Source: Gracilaria domingensis (taxonomy: Eukaryota > Rhodophyta > Florideophyceae > Gracilariales > Gracilariaceae). Taken from it: DNA of 64,000 nucleotides. Shown here piece by piece: positions 21,219 to 30,520 of the stretch. The position numbers were made by a program, and so were the translations under genes. The notes under the pieces are model-generated. The model was not told the DNA's origin, ran no database searches, and worked only from the letters and a program-made list of their open reading frames with translations. The stretch lies in NCBI GenBank assembly GCA_022539475.1, contig VCMS01000230.1:1-64000 (forward strand), in the 5' to 3' direction. How positions within the stretch are numbered: position 1 is the first letter of the stretch; each line of letters starts with the position of its first letter.

Positions 21219-22511
21219 TTAGAAGGCAACGATGCCCTGAGGATCGAGTACAGGAACATTCATTGGGTTCTGAATTTGAGTGAGACTTCCACCCTCTCCG
21301 ATTTCGAACACACCAACAGACCCAGCAAACAGTTGGTACAAGAATTTACTGTCCCTGGAAAGCCAAAGATCAACAGGAGATGTTCCAGTTGCGGCAACTT
21401 CTTCCTCAAGAGTAGCAACCCCCTTGTCGAATGAGAACGCAGAAATAGAGTCTGAGGGAGTGTTTGCAACCCAGAAGTTACTGACATCATCAGAGAACAT
21501 AATCCAGCAGGAATCCATTTGCCCTGAAGTAACCGATGATCCTACGGGCACGTCCAGTTGCACAGGCGTAAGCTGGCTTTCGGCGTCAAGTCTCCACGTA
21601 GAGACGGAGGCTGCTTGGTCAAGTGGGTCCATGCCATCGGGACCAGCGAGACTACGTACTTCAGGGACAACAACGTATTGTACGCCTCGGGACACAACGA
21701 TTTCGAAACCAATTGCAGAGGGAAGATTGCGACCTTCAGCGTTTCCTAGTTCTGATGATGCTGCACTGGACACCGGAGCGGAACTGAGAAAACCAATTTC
21801 ACTGACGCTGAAAACAACGATTTCCTCAACACTTCCAGTTTCAATAGCATTGACACTAGTGAACAAATCAGACACAACCAAGGATTTGCGATCGGGCGAA
21901 AACTGGATGCCTGAAGGGCGGAAAGTAAGCAGTCTTCGACTGCGTGGAAGAGGAACGAGTCTTCCACTAGAAGCCATTACAAATCCGAAGAGCGCTCCCT
22001 TCTGAGAGGAAACCGATTCAAATTCACCATCTGCGTCCGAGCTTGCAACATACACAATGTTTCCAGAGACTGCAATGGTGTTTGGTCCAAATCCAGGAAC
22101 AGGTTCGACATGCACCAGACGAAGGGAGAAGTCGGGTAGGACTCTGAAAACTGAAACGGAACTACTTCCCGCATTGACAGCCAGTACAAATCTGTTGTCG
22201 GACGTGATCACGACGGAGAAGGCCGAGAAGAGCGGATCGAAACCAGCACCGAGATTGAGAACGGCACCTTTTCCTCCTGTCCTCAGTCCGGGATCCAACA
22301 ACTGAATAGTGCCGTCCGGTCGACGAGCATAAACGACGATCGTGTTCGCAGTCACATTATTGGACATGGCATACACGCCGCCCACAAATTCCGAAGATCT
22401 CCGCGGATCGGGACGGCCGCCAAAATCGCGACGAGGACTTGCTGAGGAGATGCATGAAAGCAGGCAAAAGGATAGCAAAGTGATGAACAACGGGAAACGA
22501 GCCAGCGCCAT
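21219..22511 (-). CDS. secreted beta-propeller protein, lactonase/YncE-like
   Basis: The ATG at 22511 gives 430 residues and opens with a clear signal peptide (MALARFPLFITLLSFCLLS, then CISSAS). The frame extends upstream only through a non-ATG codon. The mature protein repeats beta-propeller blade patterns: YAMSNN...TIVVYARRPDG, FVLAVNAGSSSVSVFRV, GPNTIAVSGNIVYVASS, PSGIQFSPDRKSLVVSD, FWVANTPSDSISAFSFD and SKFLYQLFAGSVGVFEI. These resemble 6-phosphogluconolactonase-like and YncE-type seven-bladed propellers. Those that are enzymes open lactone rings; here secretion argues against a pentose-phosphate role, and catalytic residues cannot be assigned by eye. A TATATAAG box lies about 80 bp upstream. 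Intron-less and undamaged. Confidence 0.8.
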   Translation of the reverse strand: MALARFPLFITLLSFCLLSCISSASPRRDFGGRPDPRRSSEFVGGVYAMSNNVTANTIVVYARRPDGTIQLLDPGLRTGGKGAVLNLGAGFDPLFSAFSVVITSDNRFVLAVNAGSSSVSVFRVLPDFSLRLVHVEPVPGFGPNTIAVSGNIVYVASSDADGEFESVSSQKGALFGFVMASSGRLVPLPRSRRLLTFRPSGIQFSPDRKSLVVSDLFTSVNAIETGSVEEIVVFSVSEIGFLSSAPVSSAASSELGNAEGRNLPSAIGFEIVVSRGVQYVVVPEVRSLAGPDGMDPLDQAASVSTWRLDAESQLTPVQLDVPVGSSVTSGQMDSCWIMFSDDVSNFWVANTPSDSISAFSFDKGVATLEEEVAATGTSPVDLWLSRDSKFLYQLFAGSVGVFEIGEGGSLTQIQNPMNVPVLDPQGIVAF

Positions 22512-22591
22512 GACTTGTTGATGTGTGCAGCTCGGGTTTAGATGCTTGTCAGGATGGGCAACGCTTGCTCGAATGCTAAGCAAAGCCTTAC

Positions 22592-22599
22592 CTTATATA
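22592..22599 (-). promoter_or_regulatory. TATA box (TATATAAG) of the propeller gene
   Basis: TATATAAG on the minus strand about 80 bases before the ATG at 22511, the expected place for a core promoter with a short leader. Confidence 0.55.
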
Positions 22600-22611
22600 G
22601 CAAGAGCGACC

Positions 22612-25381
22612 GTCGTCTTCAATAATAAGTTTTGTGGTTTGAGATTGAGATATCCCGACAATTTTAAGACCAGATGCTATGAATTTGGATTTTTCGTCAC
22701 GTGATGCAGAGGGGGCCGCAGCAACAGTTCATCCTGCGTGCTGGTGAGCCAAAACCTAAAGCCTTGGATGATGATGAAGTACACCTCACATTTTGCTCCT
22801 GCTCAGTTGGAAACAACTTTGCGCTAAGGCCCAACTAGTGTTGAAATTTTCAACTTCATACATGCTCATGGAAAAGTGTAGAAACGGGTACCATTCTTGT
22901 ATTTCACGGCATGAATAAACAGTTCAGATTTGCACTCCACAACATTACTGATCTTGTCATTTCCATACTCTTTGGTATTTTGAGCCACAACTTGCAGCCC
23001 ACGCTTTCTCCGGGACGTGTATAGTACGAACGTTTAACCACAAGTTCAATACATACATAGGATGAACAAACGTCAGCATCCATACCAGGATCAATCACTC
23101 CAGGCTGATGTTTCTACGGCACCATATGGACAGTACAAAACGATGTCAGAGGCGGTTTGCTGTTGCTTGAAGAGCAAAAAGTTTGCTCTCAGGGCATTGG
23201 CATATCGCTAACTGAGCAACCAGGCATGCTTGACACGCCAACTTTGCAAAACCTGCCGGCAGTTGTTGTGCTTCACCTTGGCCTGGTCTTCGAATGGAAA
23301 GCTTGCAGCCGCCATGTGGTGATGGCAACCTGTCACTCTGCCCCGCGCGATGATGTCAACACGGTGGCACGCCCAGTCGTGAGGTCATTGCACGAACAAA
23401 TCTTCAATTTTTAAAAACGTTTTAAAACTTTAGAACCTCCAAAAACTTTTGCTTCGCACGTGCGCCGATTCTGGTGAGTTAACCGCTTGACCCGTTTCAC
23501 AGCTATTCCATGGTGTACACCTTGCCGCTCTGCATTGCTGTCCCTCTTTATGCAACCTGCGTAGCCCTGCCAGGGGCCATGTATCCTTGGTAGCCTCACT
23601 TGGCGCTTATCGGTTCCATGCCGAAAATGACCAGACGTCGGACCGCGTTGTCTGGCGCTGTGGGCCTGCCTCCGATCGCATTCATTTTCACCACAGATCT
23701 CGCAGCAACAGTTGAGAAAAATCTGGTCTCCGAAAACATACCACCGAATCCAACAACCGTAGTGCAAGAAGGGAACGTCTGTGCCTCTGTGCGGTATAGA
23801 ACATTACTCAGGGTCACACATTCCAGACGCATATCGATAGATATGAAAGATCTGGAGATCAAGCGGCTGTTGGTAAGCAAGCAAATTCCAACTACGATAT
23901 TCATCCCCAGACTTTGAACTTATTCTTGAGATGTTCACTTGTCTAGGGCGAGTTTCGTTTCAGATTATGTCAATTGCAAAACTCCCCCCGCTGCCTAATG
24001 ACGATAGAAATAGGTTTAGAGGGGAAGACTACCCATGCTCTGTTTTCCGTCTCCCTCGTGAGAGTCCATGCGACTAGCACAATAACAATTTATTCGAATG
24101 CGCATCATGAACATTTCGTGTCATCCCTCTTTCTCAACTGAACCGCGGTCCGAGCTTGGTCTGGGCAGTGGCAAAACTCGTCAAGAACTCATGTCTACGA
24201 TCAAGTGCAGCCGTTGAATGTGTATGGACGATTAATGGTGGCTCGTCACGAGAGATCAAACACACTCCTGTGAGATATCTCTTGACTAAAATATTTGTCA
24301 AACGGCGTCGGGAACGGTGCCATGAATGACATGAGCGTAGGAAGAATTGCAAAGATGGAGAGCGTACGTGATATTGTTCTGGTTGTGGTGATGAGCGTTA
24401 ATGCCGTAACAGACACCATCATATTCCATCTTCGACCATAGCTTAAATCCGTAACATACTGATGGCTTCGATACGCCAGTCACCAATCCATCACTTCGAT
24501 CCGTACTCAAATCTTCCCGTTTTGCATGTGAGCCTCCCACACGGGCCACAGAAACGCCAAGTGCTGATGTATCTCATGGCCAGATTTTGGTTCTTGTGAT
24601 CACCTTTTTGCTCTTGCCTTGCGAAAGCACGGCGTGGTTGCAACTTCCATCGTCTATGAAAGCTAAACGCACTCCCTGTGGTCCACAGCGCGACCCTTTA
24701 GCACATCCCGCTCTCGCAAACTTCGTCTCACGATGTTCGAAAGCAGGATTCGTCTTTTTGAAACTCTTGGGACTCTAGTACATGTAAAGGTCGCGATCTG
24801 CAGTGCTTTGGATTTTTTTATCTCAAGAGCTTCGAATGTGTTTCCGTTCTGAGCCGCATTCAAAGCAAAAACATTCTGCGCTCCAATTTGACCATTTCTC
24901 TTCGTTTCGTTTCCCACAACCGCCTACAAACGGATTTCTACATCTGTCTAATATTGCAGAATTTGACGTGGGTAAATTGTCTATTGTTTGACGTGCGTAA
25001 GCTGTCTAATAACTGTCTATTATCGGAGAGGAGCGAAACATTACGCGAGGCTACACGGTATCATTCGTATCTACTCGTATCGTTGGCAATTGATTATTCT
25101 GGATTTTCATTTGTTTCCTACATATTGGCGTTTGATACACCATAAGAGGATCTCAACGTACAAGTACAACAAGTACACGACGCGTGACGCAGAGGGTTCC
25201 ACGGAAGGTTAGAAGATACATCAAAGTTCAGATTTGCCGTCGTCGGATGGAACAAAACCTATATGGCACTTTACGGATCAAGTCTCGAACAACAACCCCT
25301 AAAAGTCAATGACAACATTTCCAACGTCTTCACCCGCACAGTGCACAGCACGTTCGGTACTTTCATGAAACTAGTGTACGA
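22612..25381. other. intergenic region with unrecognised frame remnants
   Basis: About 2.8 kb without a recognisable gene. Minus-strand remnants that look somewhat protein-like lie at 22904-23098, at 23596-23904 (ATG-started, 102 codons, no family) and at 24134-24550 in two frames (CYGIN and HLCNSSYAHVIHG segments). They may be decayed host sequence, but I cannot name a parent. Confidence 0.35.
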
Positions 25382-25765
25382 TTACATAGAGAATACCTTG
25401 GTGCCAAGCGAAATGGCCTGCACAACTCCATCTTCGTTCACATACGCACGCGTTCCAGACAAGAGCATAGTGTTGTCCTTCTGATAACCGCCGCTCCAGC
25501 TGTCTATTATAGCATACGGGCGCCCATCCGGGCGCTGCTTAGCCCAAAAGCGTATCGTAAACGGCGCAACTCCATCCCTTCCCTGCTCCTTGCTTTTGAC
25601 CCACATGTAGTCGCCCTTCAAACTAGAAATGGAAAGTGGTCCAGCCGGGCTCGATGAAGAGACGTAGTCGCCATCGATTTGACCATTAGATGAGACTGTG
25701 CGTGTAATGATGATCTTGTGAACTCCGTCGTCCGACGTGTAGGTACCATGATTCGGAAGACCCAT
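25382..25765 (-). CDS. small avidin-fold-like protein, 127 residues
   Basis: ATG at 25765, no signal peptide, TATA box about 92 bp upstream. The length equals one avidin/streptavidin barrel. The pattern fits the family: an N-terminal NHGTYTS strand, NGQIDGDYVSSSS (compare ALTGTYESA in streptavidin), RFWAKQ, DSWSGGY (compare TWSGQY), a following LLSGT (compare LLTSGT), and a last strand GVVQAISLGTKVFS (compare KSTLVGHDTF). Avidins bind biotin as tetramers. Here the Tyr/Ser of the first loop and the WSG tryptophan are kept, but the positions equal to Trp108 and Asp128 of streptavidin are Met and Lys by my alignment. Biotin binding is therefore doubtful. Family membership is an inference from pattern, not a search. 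Confidence 0.55.
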   Translation of the reverse strand: MGLPNHGTYTSDDGVHKIIITRTVSSNGQIDGDYVSSSSPAGPLSISSLKGDYMWVKSKEQGRDGVAPFTIRFWAKQRPDGRPYAIIDSWSGGYQKDNTMLLSGTRAYVNEDGVVQAISLGTKVFSM

Positions 25766-25856
25766 GGCGTTTCGTTTGTGAAGACAATGACAGAGGAGGT
25801 TATTTGAATACTCGGGGATGGTGGTCGTTGCGTGAGAAATGGCATTCAGAAGCCGA

Positions 25857-25863
25857 ATTTATA
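25857..25863 (-). promoter_or_regulatory. TATA box (TATAAAT) of the avidin-like gene
   Basis: TATAAAT on the minus strand, about 92 bases upstream of the ATG at 25765. Confidence 0.5.
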
Positions 25864-25898
25864 CCAAATCTGAATCAAGGCGCCATGAATTCGGCAAG

Positions 25899-25984
25899 AT
25901 TTCACGAATCACGATTTGGAAGCACCCGAAGGGTTGCTTCCAAATCCTTTCGTGAAATGGTGCTTCCAAATCTTGCTTGGAAGC
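25899..25984. repeat. nested hairpins upstream of the avidin-like gene
   Basis: Nested arms: an outer ATTTCACGA with CGTGAAAT, and an inner pair built on GATTTGGAAGCA around a short gaa loop (25899-25958). A second hairpin follows (GCTTCCAA/TTGGAAGC, 25962-25984) and reuses the same motif. A poly-A run comes next. It lies just upstream of the TATA box of the neighbouring gene. It could be a small fold-back element. Confidence 0.65.
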
Positions 25985-26659
25985 CAAAAAAAAAAATCAC
26001 CAACTTGAGACTTTTGTACACCCAGGGTGTCGTGCGAGACAACCAAGGACTTGAGTTAGTGTGTCGGACGTTGTGACGTTCTATGCACACGCACGCAGGA
26101 TTAGACACCCAGACTGTGAGCGTCTTTATCTTTAGGATAGGGTTTTCCTTCTGAACGTTGCTTTGGAAAGAGACAAAACGGGGCTCCCGCGCTGAAACTA
26201 ATCCAAGTAGCCTTGGTGATGTAAACGTGTCACATAGGATTTGACCCGCACCTAGTACAAACCTTGCCCTAAGCAGCGTCCCATGCGAAAGAAATGAAAT
26301 GCGGAAAGACCCACTGCAAGGATCGCAGCGCACATTTGAAGTGGCCACCATTCATATGAATATAGTAGAACGTGTACCAATGGTGAAAATTACAAAGACA
26401 CGGCCCTGAGGGTGTACCACCGTCCCTTGATCATGTCAAACAAGGAAAGGTAGCCTCGAGGCAGGAACACCACTATATACGCGGTCACTTAGAACATTGG
26501 TCGATCTCAAGTGCTAGAAGGGCATTGAATAGGCACGAGATTGCATGTAAGCTGCCTCGATGATTCAGCCAGAACGAGAGTGGACGAGTCCATATGGCTG
26601 ATGAAATTGAGGCTTTCATGAGAGAGAATCAGAGCTACCGAGACTCGGTTTCTACTCTT

Positions 26660-27041
26660 GACGGTACGAAGGTGCCAACGGTACCAACGGCACGGCCGGT
26701 ACCGTCGTACTTTGTGTCGATCGCTCGGCGATCGCGTCTCGGCGATCGCGTCTGGATTCCAGACTCTGGAACCCTTCTTTCATGACAGCCCTCATATTTT
26801 GATCGACGTCGGCCGTTGCCCACGTGTTAACGTTGTGAAGCTCAAGATTTGAATTCAAAAATATTTTGCGTTGTTGCTGGCGGCGAATCTTTGCCCTTTT
26901 TCGATGGCGGCTGCCTCGTGGACACGTTGCTGTTGAGGCGTACAGACGACACGGGCGGGGGAGTACGGGTACGGTTACAGATACCCGCGGTCGTTTAAGG
27001 CTTAAACGACCCCGGGCACGTTTAAGCCTACACGTGCCCGG
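26660..27041. repeat. second cluster of perfect palindromes
   Basis: Palindromic units: GACGGTAC/GTACCGTC (26660-26667/26699-26706) with a nested GTGCC/GGCAC; a 14-bp tandem duplication cggcgatcgcgtct (26726-26753) carrying GCGATCGC palindromes; CGGGTA/TACCCG (26966-26971/26982-26987); an 11-bp pair GGTCGTTTAAG/CTTAAACGACC (26989-26999/27001-27011); and a 10-bp pair CCGGGCACGT/ACGTGCCCGG (27012-27021/27032-27041). The last two abut directly. A 150-codon minus-strand frame crossing the region is arginine-rich and probably a by-product. Confidence 0.75.
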
Positions 27042-27244
27042 AGGCAGTACGGAAGCGTATCCTTCTCTCAGGCTTAATTTTGTACATGGCAATATTATGT
27101 ACACCTGAATTTATGAGCGCCGTCTTCGCCAGCTCTTTGAATTGACGCGCAGCAATTGCGCTTCACTGTCAGAGATAGTCTTTATGGTAAAGCCAAAGTT
27201 CTTTCCACCATGTTGCTGGCATTCCAGCATGTGTTCCAAGCGCA

Positions 27245-28834
27245 ATGCCGCACTCAATGCGAGTTATGACCGCGCTTAAAAAGCGAAGCGTTGATAACCG
27301 CAATCGTGAAGCGCAACGAAGGAAGACTGCCGTTGAGCTCCTACGAAGAGGAGTATCAATCCGAAAAACGGCAGAGCAAACCTCTGTGTCTAAAGGCAAA
27401 GTTCAGAACCTTGTTCTCGCTCTCAAATCGCCCGACAAACGCAGGCTGTCTAAGCTGCTGGACTCCTTGCGAAATCACCCTGGACGACCCCCTGTTTTAG
27501 AGAAAGCGAAGGAACTCCTTGTGGTGAACCGTGCTTATCATGTGGCCAGTCGGGGCTTTGCCATTGACAAAGCTCAGATGATACAGCTCTTCACTTGCAT
27601 AACACAAGATGGGAGAAAAAGATTTTGCAACGGCATTCCTTCAGATGACACCATACGCCGTTTCAGAGCGCACCATAGGCAACTAACATTTCGCAGTTCA
27701 GAAAACATTTCTGCAGCACGACTAGCGGCGCAGTCGTACTTCCATGTCAAATCTTTGAAGGATGTACTACAACAAATTGGCCTGGAACATCCTGGTCTTC
27801 TGGAAGATCCAAGAAGAATCTGGAATTATGACGAAACTAGCGTACTTCCAGAGTACGGCAAGAAAGTCAAATGTTTTTGTCCGTCAAACAGCAACAAGGA
27901 AGGGACGCGCCTGGGAATCAAAGAAAATGGCAAGCATGTTACGGCTGGCATTGCCGTTTCTGCCGCCGGTGAAATCGCGCCGCTTCTTCTTATTGCGGCG
28001 GGAAAACATAAGATGTCTCATTGGCTAGAACCGTTAAACAGAAATGACTTTACTGATGCCGAAAAAAGACCCCACTGGCTCACACAAGACAGTTGGTGCC
28101 CCCCAAAGACAAGAATAATAATGAGCCCTAATGGTTCTGTGGATATGGGGAACATACACCTCGTCGTGGAGCATATTCATGAACACGTTCAATCTCTAGA
28201 TGATATTTCTCTTCCTGTCATTCTACTTATCGATGGACACAGTTCTCGCTTTAGTCTTACTTGGCTCGAGAGCTGTGAAGCATTCCAAATTCTGGTCATA
28301 AAGCTGCCGGCAAACACCACCCATTTTCTGCAGCCGTGCGACAGAGCGGTCAACAAGAAGTTCCAAACCACTATAAGATGGACGAGGGATAATTTGATGA
28401 AGCAATGCCATATAACCCATGCAAACGTAGCCCTCAAAATCAAGATGGCAGTAGCCGGATTTTCATCCTTGACGCCAACGATTGCGCAAAAGGCGTTCGT
28501 GGAAGCTCGTATATGGCCAATGAACTTTCGCTTCTTGACGCCGTTTGAACAGGGCCGTGCTGCACAATCCTCGTGCACAGTTATACGCAGTGGTTGCAAT
28601 ATCGACCATGACACTTTTGACATTAACTCCTTCCAACATTGTCGCCATCAACGCGTTTCCCGGTTGTTGGTGGAGAAGATTCATGAGATTTCTACCTCAG
28701 GGTGCAGGGCGTCTCGAGTGCTCTCAGAGATTTTGCTTTTAATGGAGAACAGCTATATTGTCAACCAGATCCTACGAAAAATGTCCGTTCTGTTGCAAAG
28801 GCTGCAAAGTGTGCAGCTAAAAATGTTGTTATAG
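27245..28834 (+). CDS. pogo/Tigger-like DDE_1 transposase (main frame)
   Basis: The ATG at 27245 gives 529 codons. Residues 27-65 form a helix-turn-helix (AVELLRRGVSIRKTAEQ). The catalytic core has WNYDET (Asp196), LLIDGHSS (Asp330) and LPANTTHFLQPCDRAV (Asp366). The 35-residue spacing between the last two makes it DD35D, within the usual range of pogo-type Tc1/mariner enzymes. These cut and paste DNA at TA sites. The last 30-40 residues of this frame look non-native, because the family-like continuation lies in another frame from about 28703 (next entry). A one-base indel near 28710-28735 is the simplest explanation; a short intron is the alternative. I could not identify terminal inverted repeats. 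Confidence 0.85.
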   Translation: MPHSMRVMTALKKRSVDNRNREAQRRKTAVELLRRGVSIRKTAEQTSVSKGKVQNLVLALKSPDKRRLSKLLDSLRNHPGRPPVLEKAKELLVVNRAYHVASRGFAIDKAQMIQLFTCITQDGRKRFCNGIPSDDTIRRFRAHHRQLTFRSSENISAARLAAQSYFHVKSLKDVLQQIGLEHPGLLEDPRRIWNYDETSVLPEYGKKVKCFCPSNSNKEGTRLGIKENGKHVTAGIAVSAAGEIAPLLLIAAGKHKMSHWLEPLNRNDFTDAEKRPHWLTQDSWCPPKTRIIMSPNGSVDMGNIHLVVEHIHEHVQSLDDISLPVILLIDGHSSRFSLTWLESCEAFQILVIKLPANTTHFLQPCDRAVNKKFQTTIRWTRDNLMKQCHITHANVALKIKMAVAGFSSLTPTIAQKAFVEARIWPMNFRFLTPFEQGRAAQSSCTVIRSGCNIDHDTFDINSFQHCRHQRVSRLLVEKIHEISTSGCRASRVLSEILLLMENSYIVNQILRKMSVLLQRLQSVQLKMLL

Positions 28835-29205
28835 GCAGAGATAATGAGGCAGAACCTTTCACTGTTGAAAGTATGAAGAAACGTCTTGCTCTTTTGAAGA
28901 GCAAACAGCGGAAACCGAGGTCTAAGATGCAGTCACAGACGTCTGGCAAAGCTGCTCTGATGTCGAAGAAAGAGAATATGGCGCCAGCTGGCCCCCGGTT
29001 AGACCAAATGGCAAGTAAGGAGATGACTTTGGAGGAGCTGGAGAACGTTCCTATTGCTCGTTGGTCTCGCCGCAATGCTATTGGTGCTAGGCGTCGAAAG
29101 GCTTTCGGGGCAGTCGACAGCAATCGCCATGCCGCCGAAGCCCTCTTGGGGCTTTCCAGCGGTAGTAGATCGAAAGAGAATGAACCGGTCGGTGTACAGA
29201 ATTAA
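28703..29205 (+). pseudogene. C-terminal part of the pogo-like transposase in a shifted frame
   Basis: This frame overlaps the 3' end of the previous one. It continues with FAFNGEQLYCQPDP, a basic helical block (ESMKKRLALLKSKQRKPRSK) and an alanine/arginine-rich tail ending at 29205. Its composition looks coding, unlike the competing frame. It is probably the original C-terminus, separated by a small indel. Confidence 0.55.
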
Positions 29206-29979
29206 GCCTGGCACTGTCAATTCCGTTCTTTTTCAGCCCGGAACATCACAGTAAAAGCTTGTTTTTGTGTGTGTTTGAATTCTTTCTGAGTGGCACTATG
29301 TGTACACAATTACGCCAGCGAGAAGGATAACCCGCTCGTTGTGGTTCTTGGCTGAAGCTACATATTTTCTTCATCGAAATACTCTCTAGAAAGAGAGTGA
29401 AAGTGGCCCTTTACCACAGCTGGAGCTTGAGGCTGTGCGAAGAAGGCGGTTTGGGATGTTAAAAAGACACTGAAATTATATCATCGCCGTGGGTATAAAA
29501 GATCAAGCAGAGCGATCCAGAACTGTACAAAAGTTCAAAGGTGGTCGTGTCAAAGTTGCTAGCTATCATTACGGCAGTACTTGTTGAGAGTAGGGTGGGG
29601 GTACAATCTCTACAAAGCTACTGAGATGGAAACTTGAGGAGTTGTCTATCTTTCGTGGTCATCTTTGTGAAAGGATGATGATATTTCTTGAATTGAGCTT
29701 AACCGTATCACTGATGGGCGCGTTGAGTCCCGGTCTAGGTCATGTTGCACATGGCCCGCTATGTTCTTTTTTTTTATTATTGTGTACATCAGAGTTATAA
29801 TACTACTCTGAGGTAAGGCTTTATAAAACGCTTTCTCTCTCTAGAAAGGCAAAAACTATTATGAAGTATGTCCAATTTTGGCGCTGACCGCTGTGCGACC
29901 TGCTGGTAGCGTGTGAGCCAAGGGTGTGCTTCACGTGGCGTACTGGTTAGAGCATCAAAAGACATCGTGTTGTCAATCT
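29206..29979. other. intergenic, nothing recognised
   Basis: No gene. GT-rich and AT-rich stretches. Tgtgtaca-type motifs near 29300 and 29780 echo those near 27080-27105, but I could not confirm them as transposon ends. Confidence 0.4.
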
Positions 29980-29987
29980 CTCTTCAC

Positions 29988-30171
29988 CAGGGGCATATTT
30001 GTGACTACCAAAATAGCGGAATGAGTAGTCAAGTAGTCAAAAAAGCTCTAAATCTAGTAGTCAGACCCCCGAAAAAGTATTCAGCAAATAAGATAATGAC
30101 TACTTATTTTGCCGGAGTAGTCAGTCAATATCCATAATTTAGCGAAATAGGTAGTCACACATACGGCTCTG
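29988..30171. mobile_element. short hAT-type MITE, 184 bp, complete
   Basis: Inverted ends CAGGGGCATATTTGTGACTA (left) and CAGAGCCGTATGTGTGACTA (reverse complement of right). A perfect 8-bp duplication CTCTTCAC lies at 29980-29987 and 30172-30179. The interior has repeated tagtca motifs. Relatives are at 1-132 and (left end only) at 17556. Confidence 0.9.
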
Positions 30172-30390
30172 CTCTTCACGCCTGTCTCGCAGTCACATCC
30201 CAAGGTTTTCTTGTCGAGATAAGAAGACAAGATAGCCGGTTATAAAAGTCTGAGACGTTAAATTTTTTGATGGACATCAGAATGTGTGCGAGTTAGATGC
30301 AAGCGCGAGGGTAATAATGAATGAAGAAGGTTCGATGCCTCCGGTTTATTGAGAAGGAAGCACGGCTGATGAGAAGTCTTGCCACGCCGG

Positions 30391-30520
30391 CCGATCGGAC
30401 CGGGGCTAGATCAATCTATCTAGATGTAGATTACTACAGATCACTGCCGTCATGAGAGGTCGCCACGGCGATGGCTCATGAAGGGGCGCTGCTCCGCAAG
30501 AGTGGTTGTAGAGCAACCAC
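30391..30520. repeat. third palindrome cluster
   Basis: CCGATCGG (30391-30398), a two-step hairpin TCATGAG/CTCATGA (30450-30456/30475-30481) enclosing TCGCC/GGCGA, and GTGGTTG/CAACCAC (30502-30508/30514-30520) with a five-base loop. The style matches the clusters at 18008-18238 and 26660-27041. Confidence 0.65.

Noticed and set aside
22904-23098. dUTPase-like fragment (VIDPG motif)
   Set aside because: Only the few residues VIDPG fit, and no other dUTPase motif follows.
25902-26351. 150-codon minus-strand frame upstream of the avidin-like gene
   Set aside because: It spans the hairpin region and a poly-A run (FFFGF), has no family features and is probably chance.
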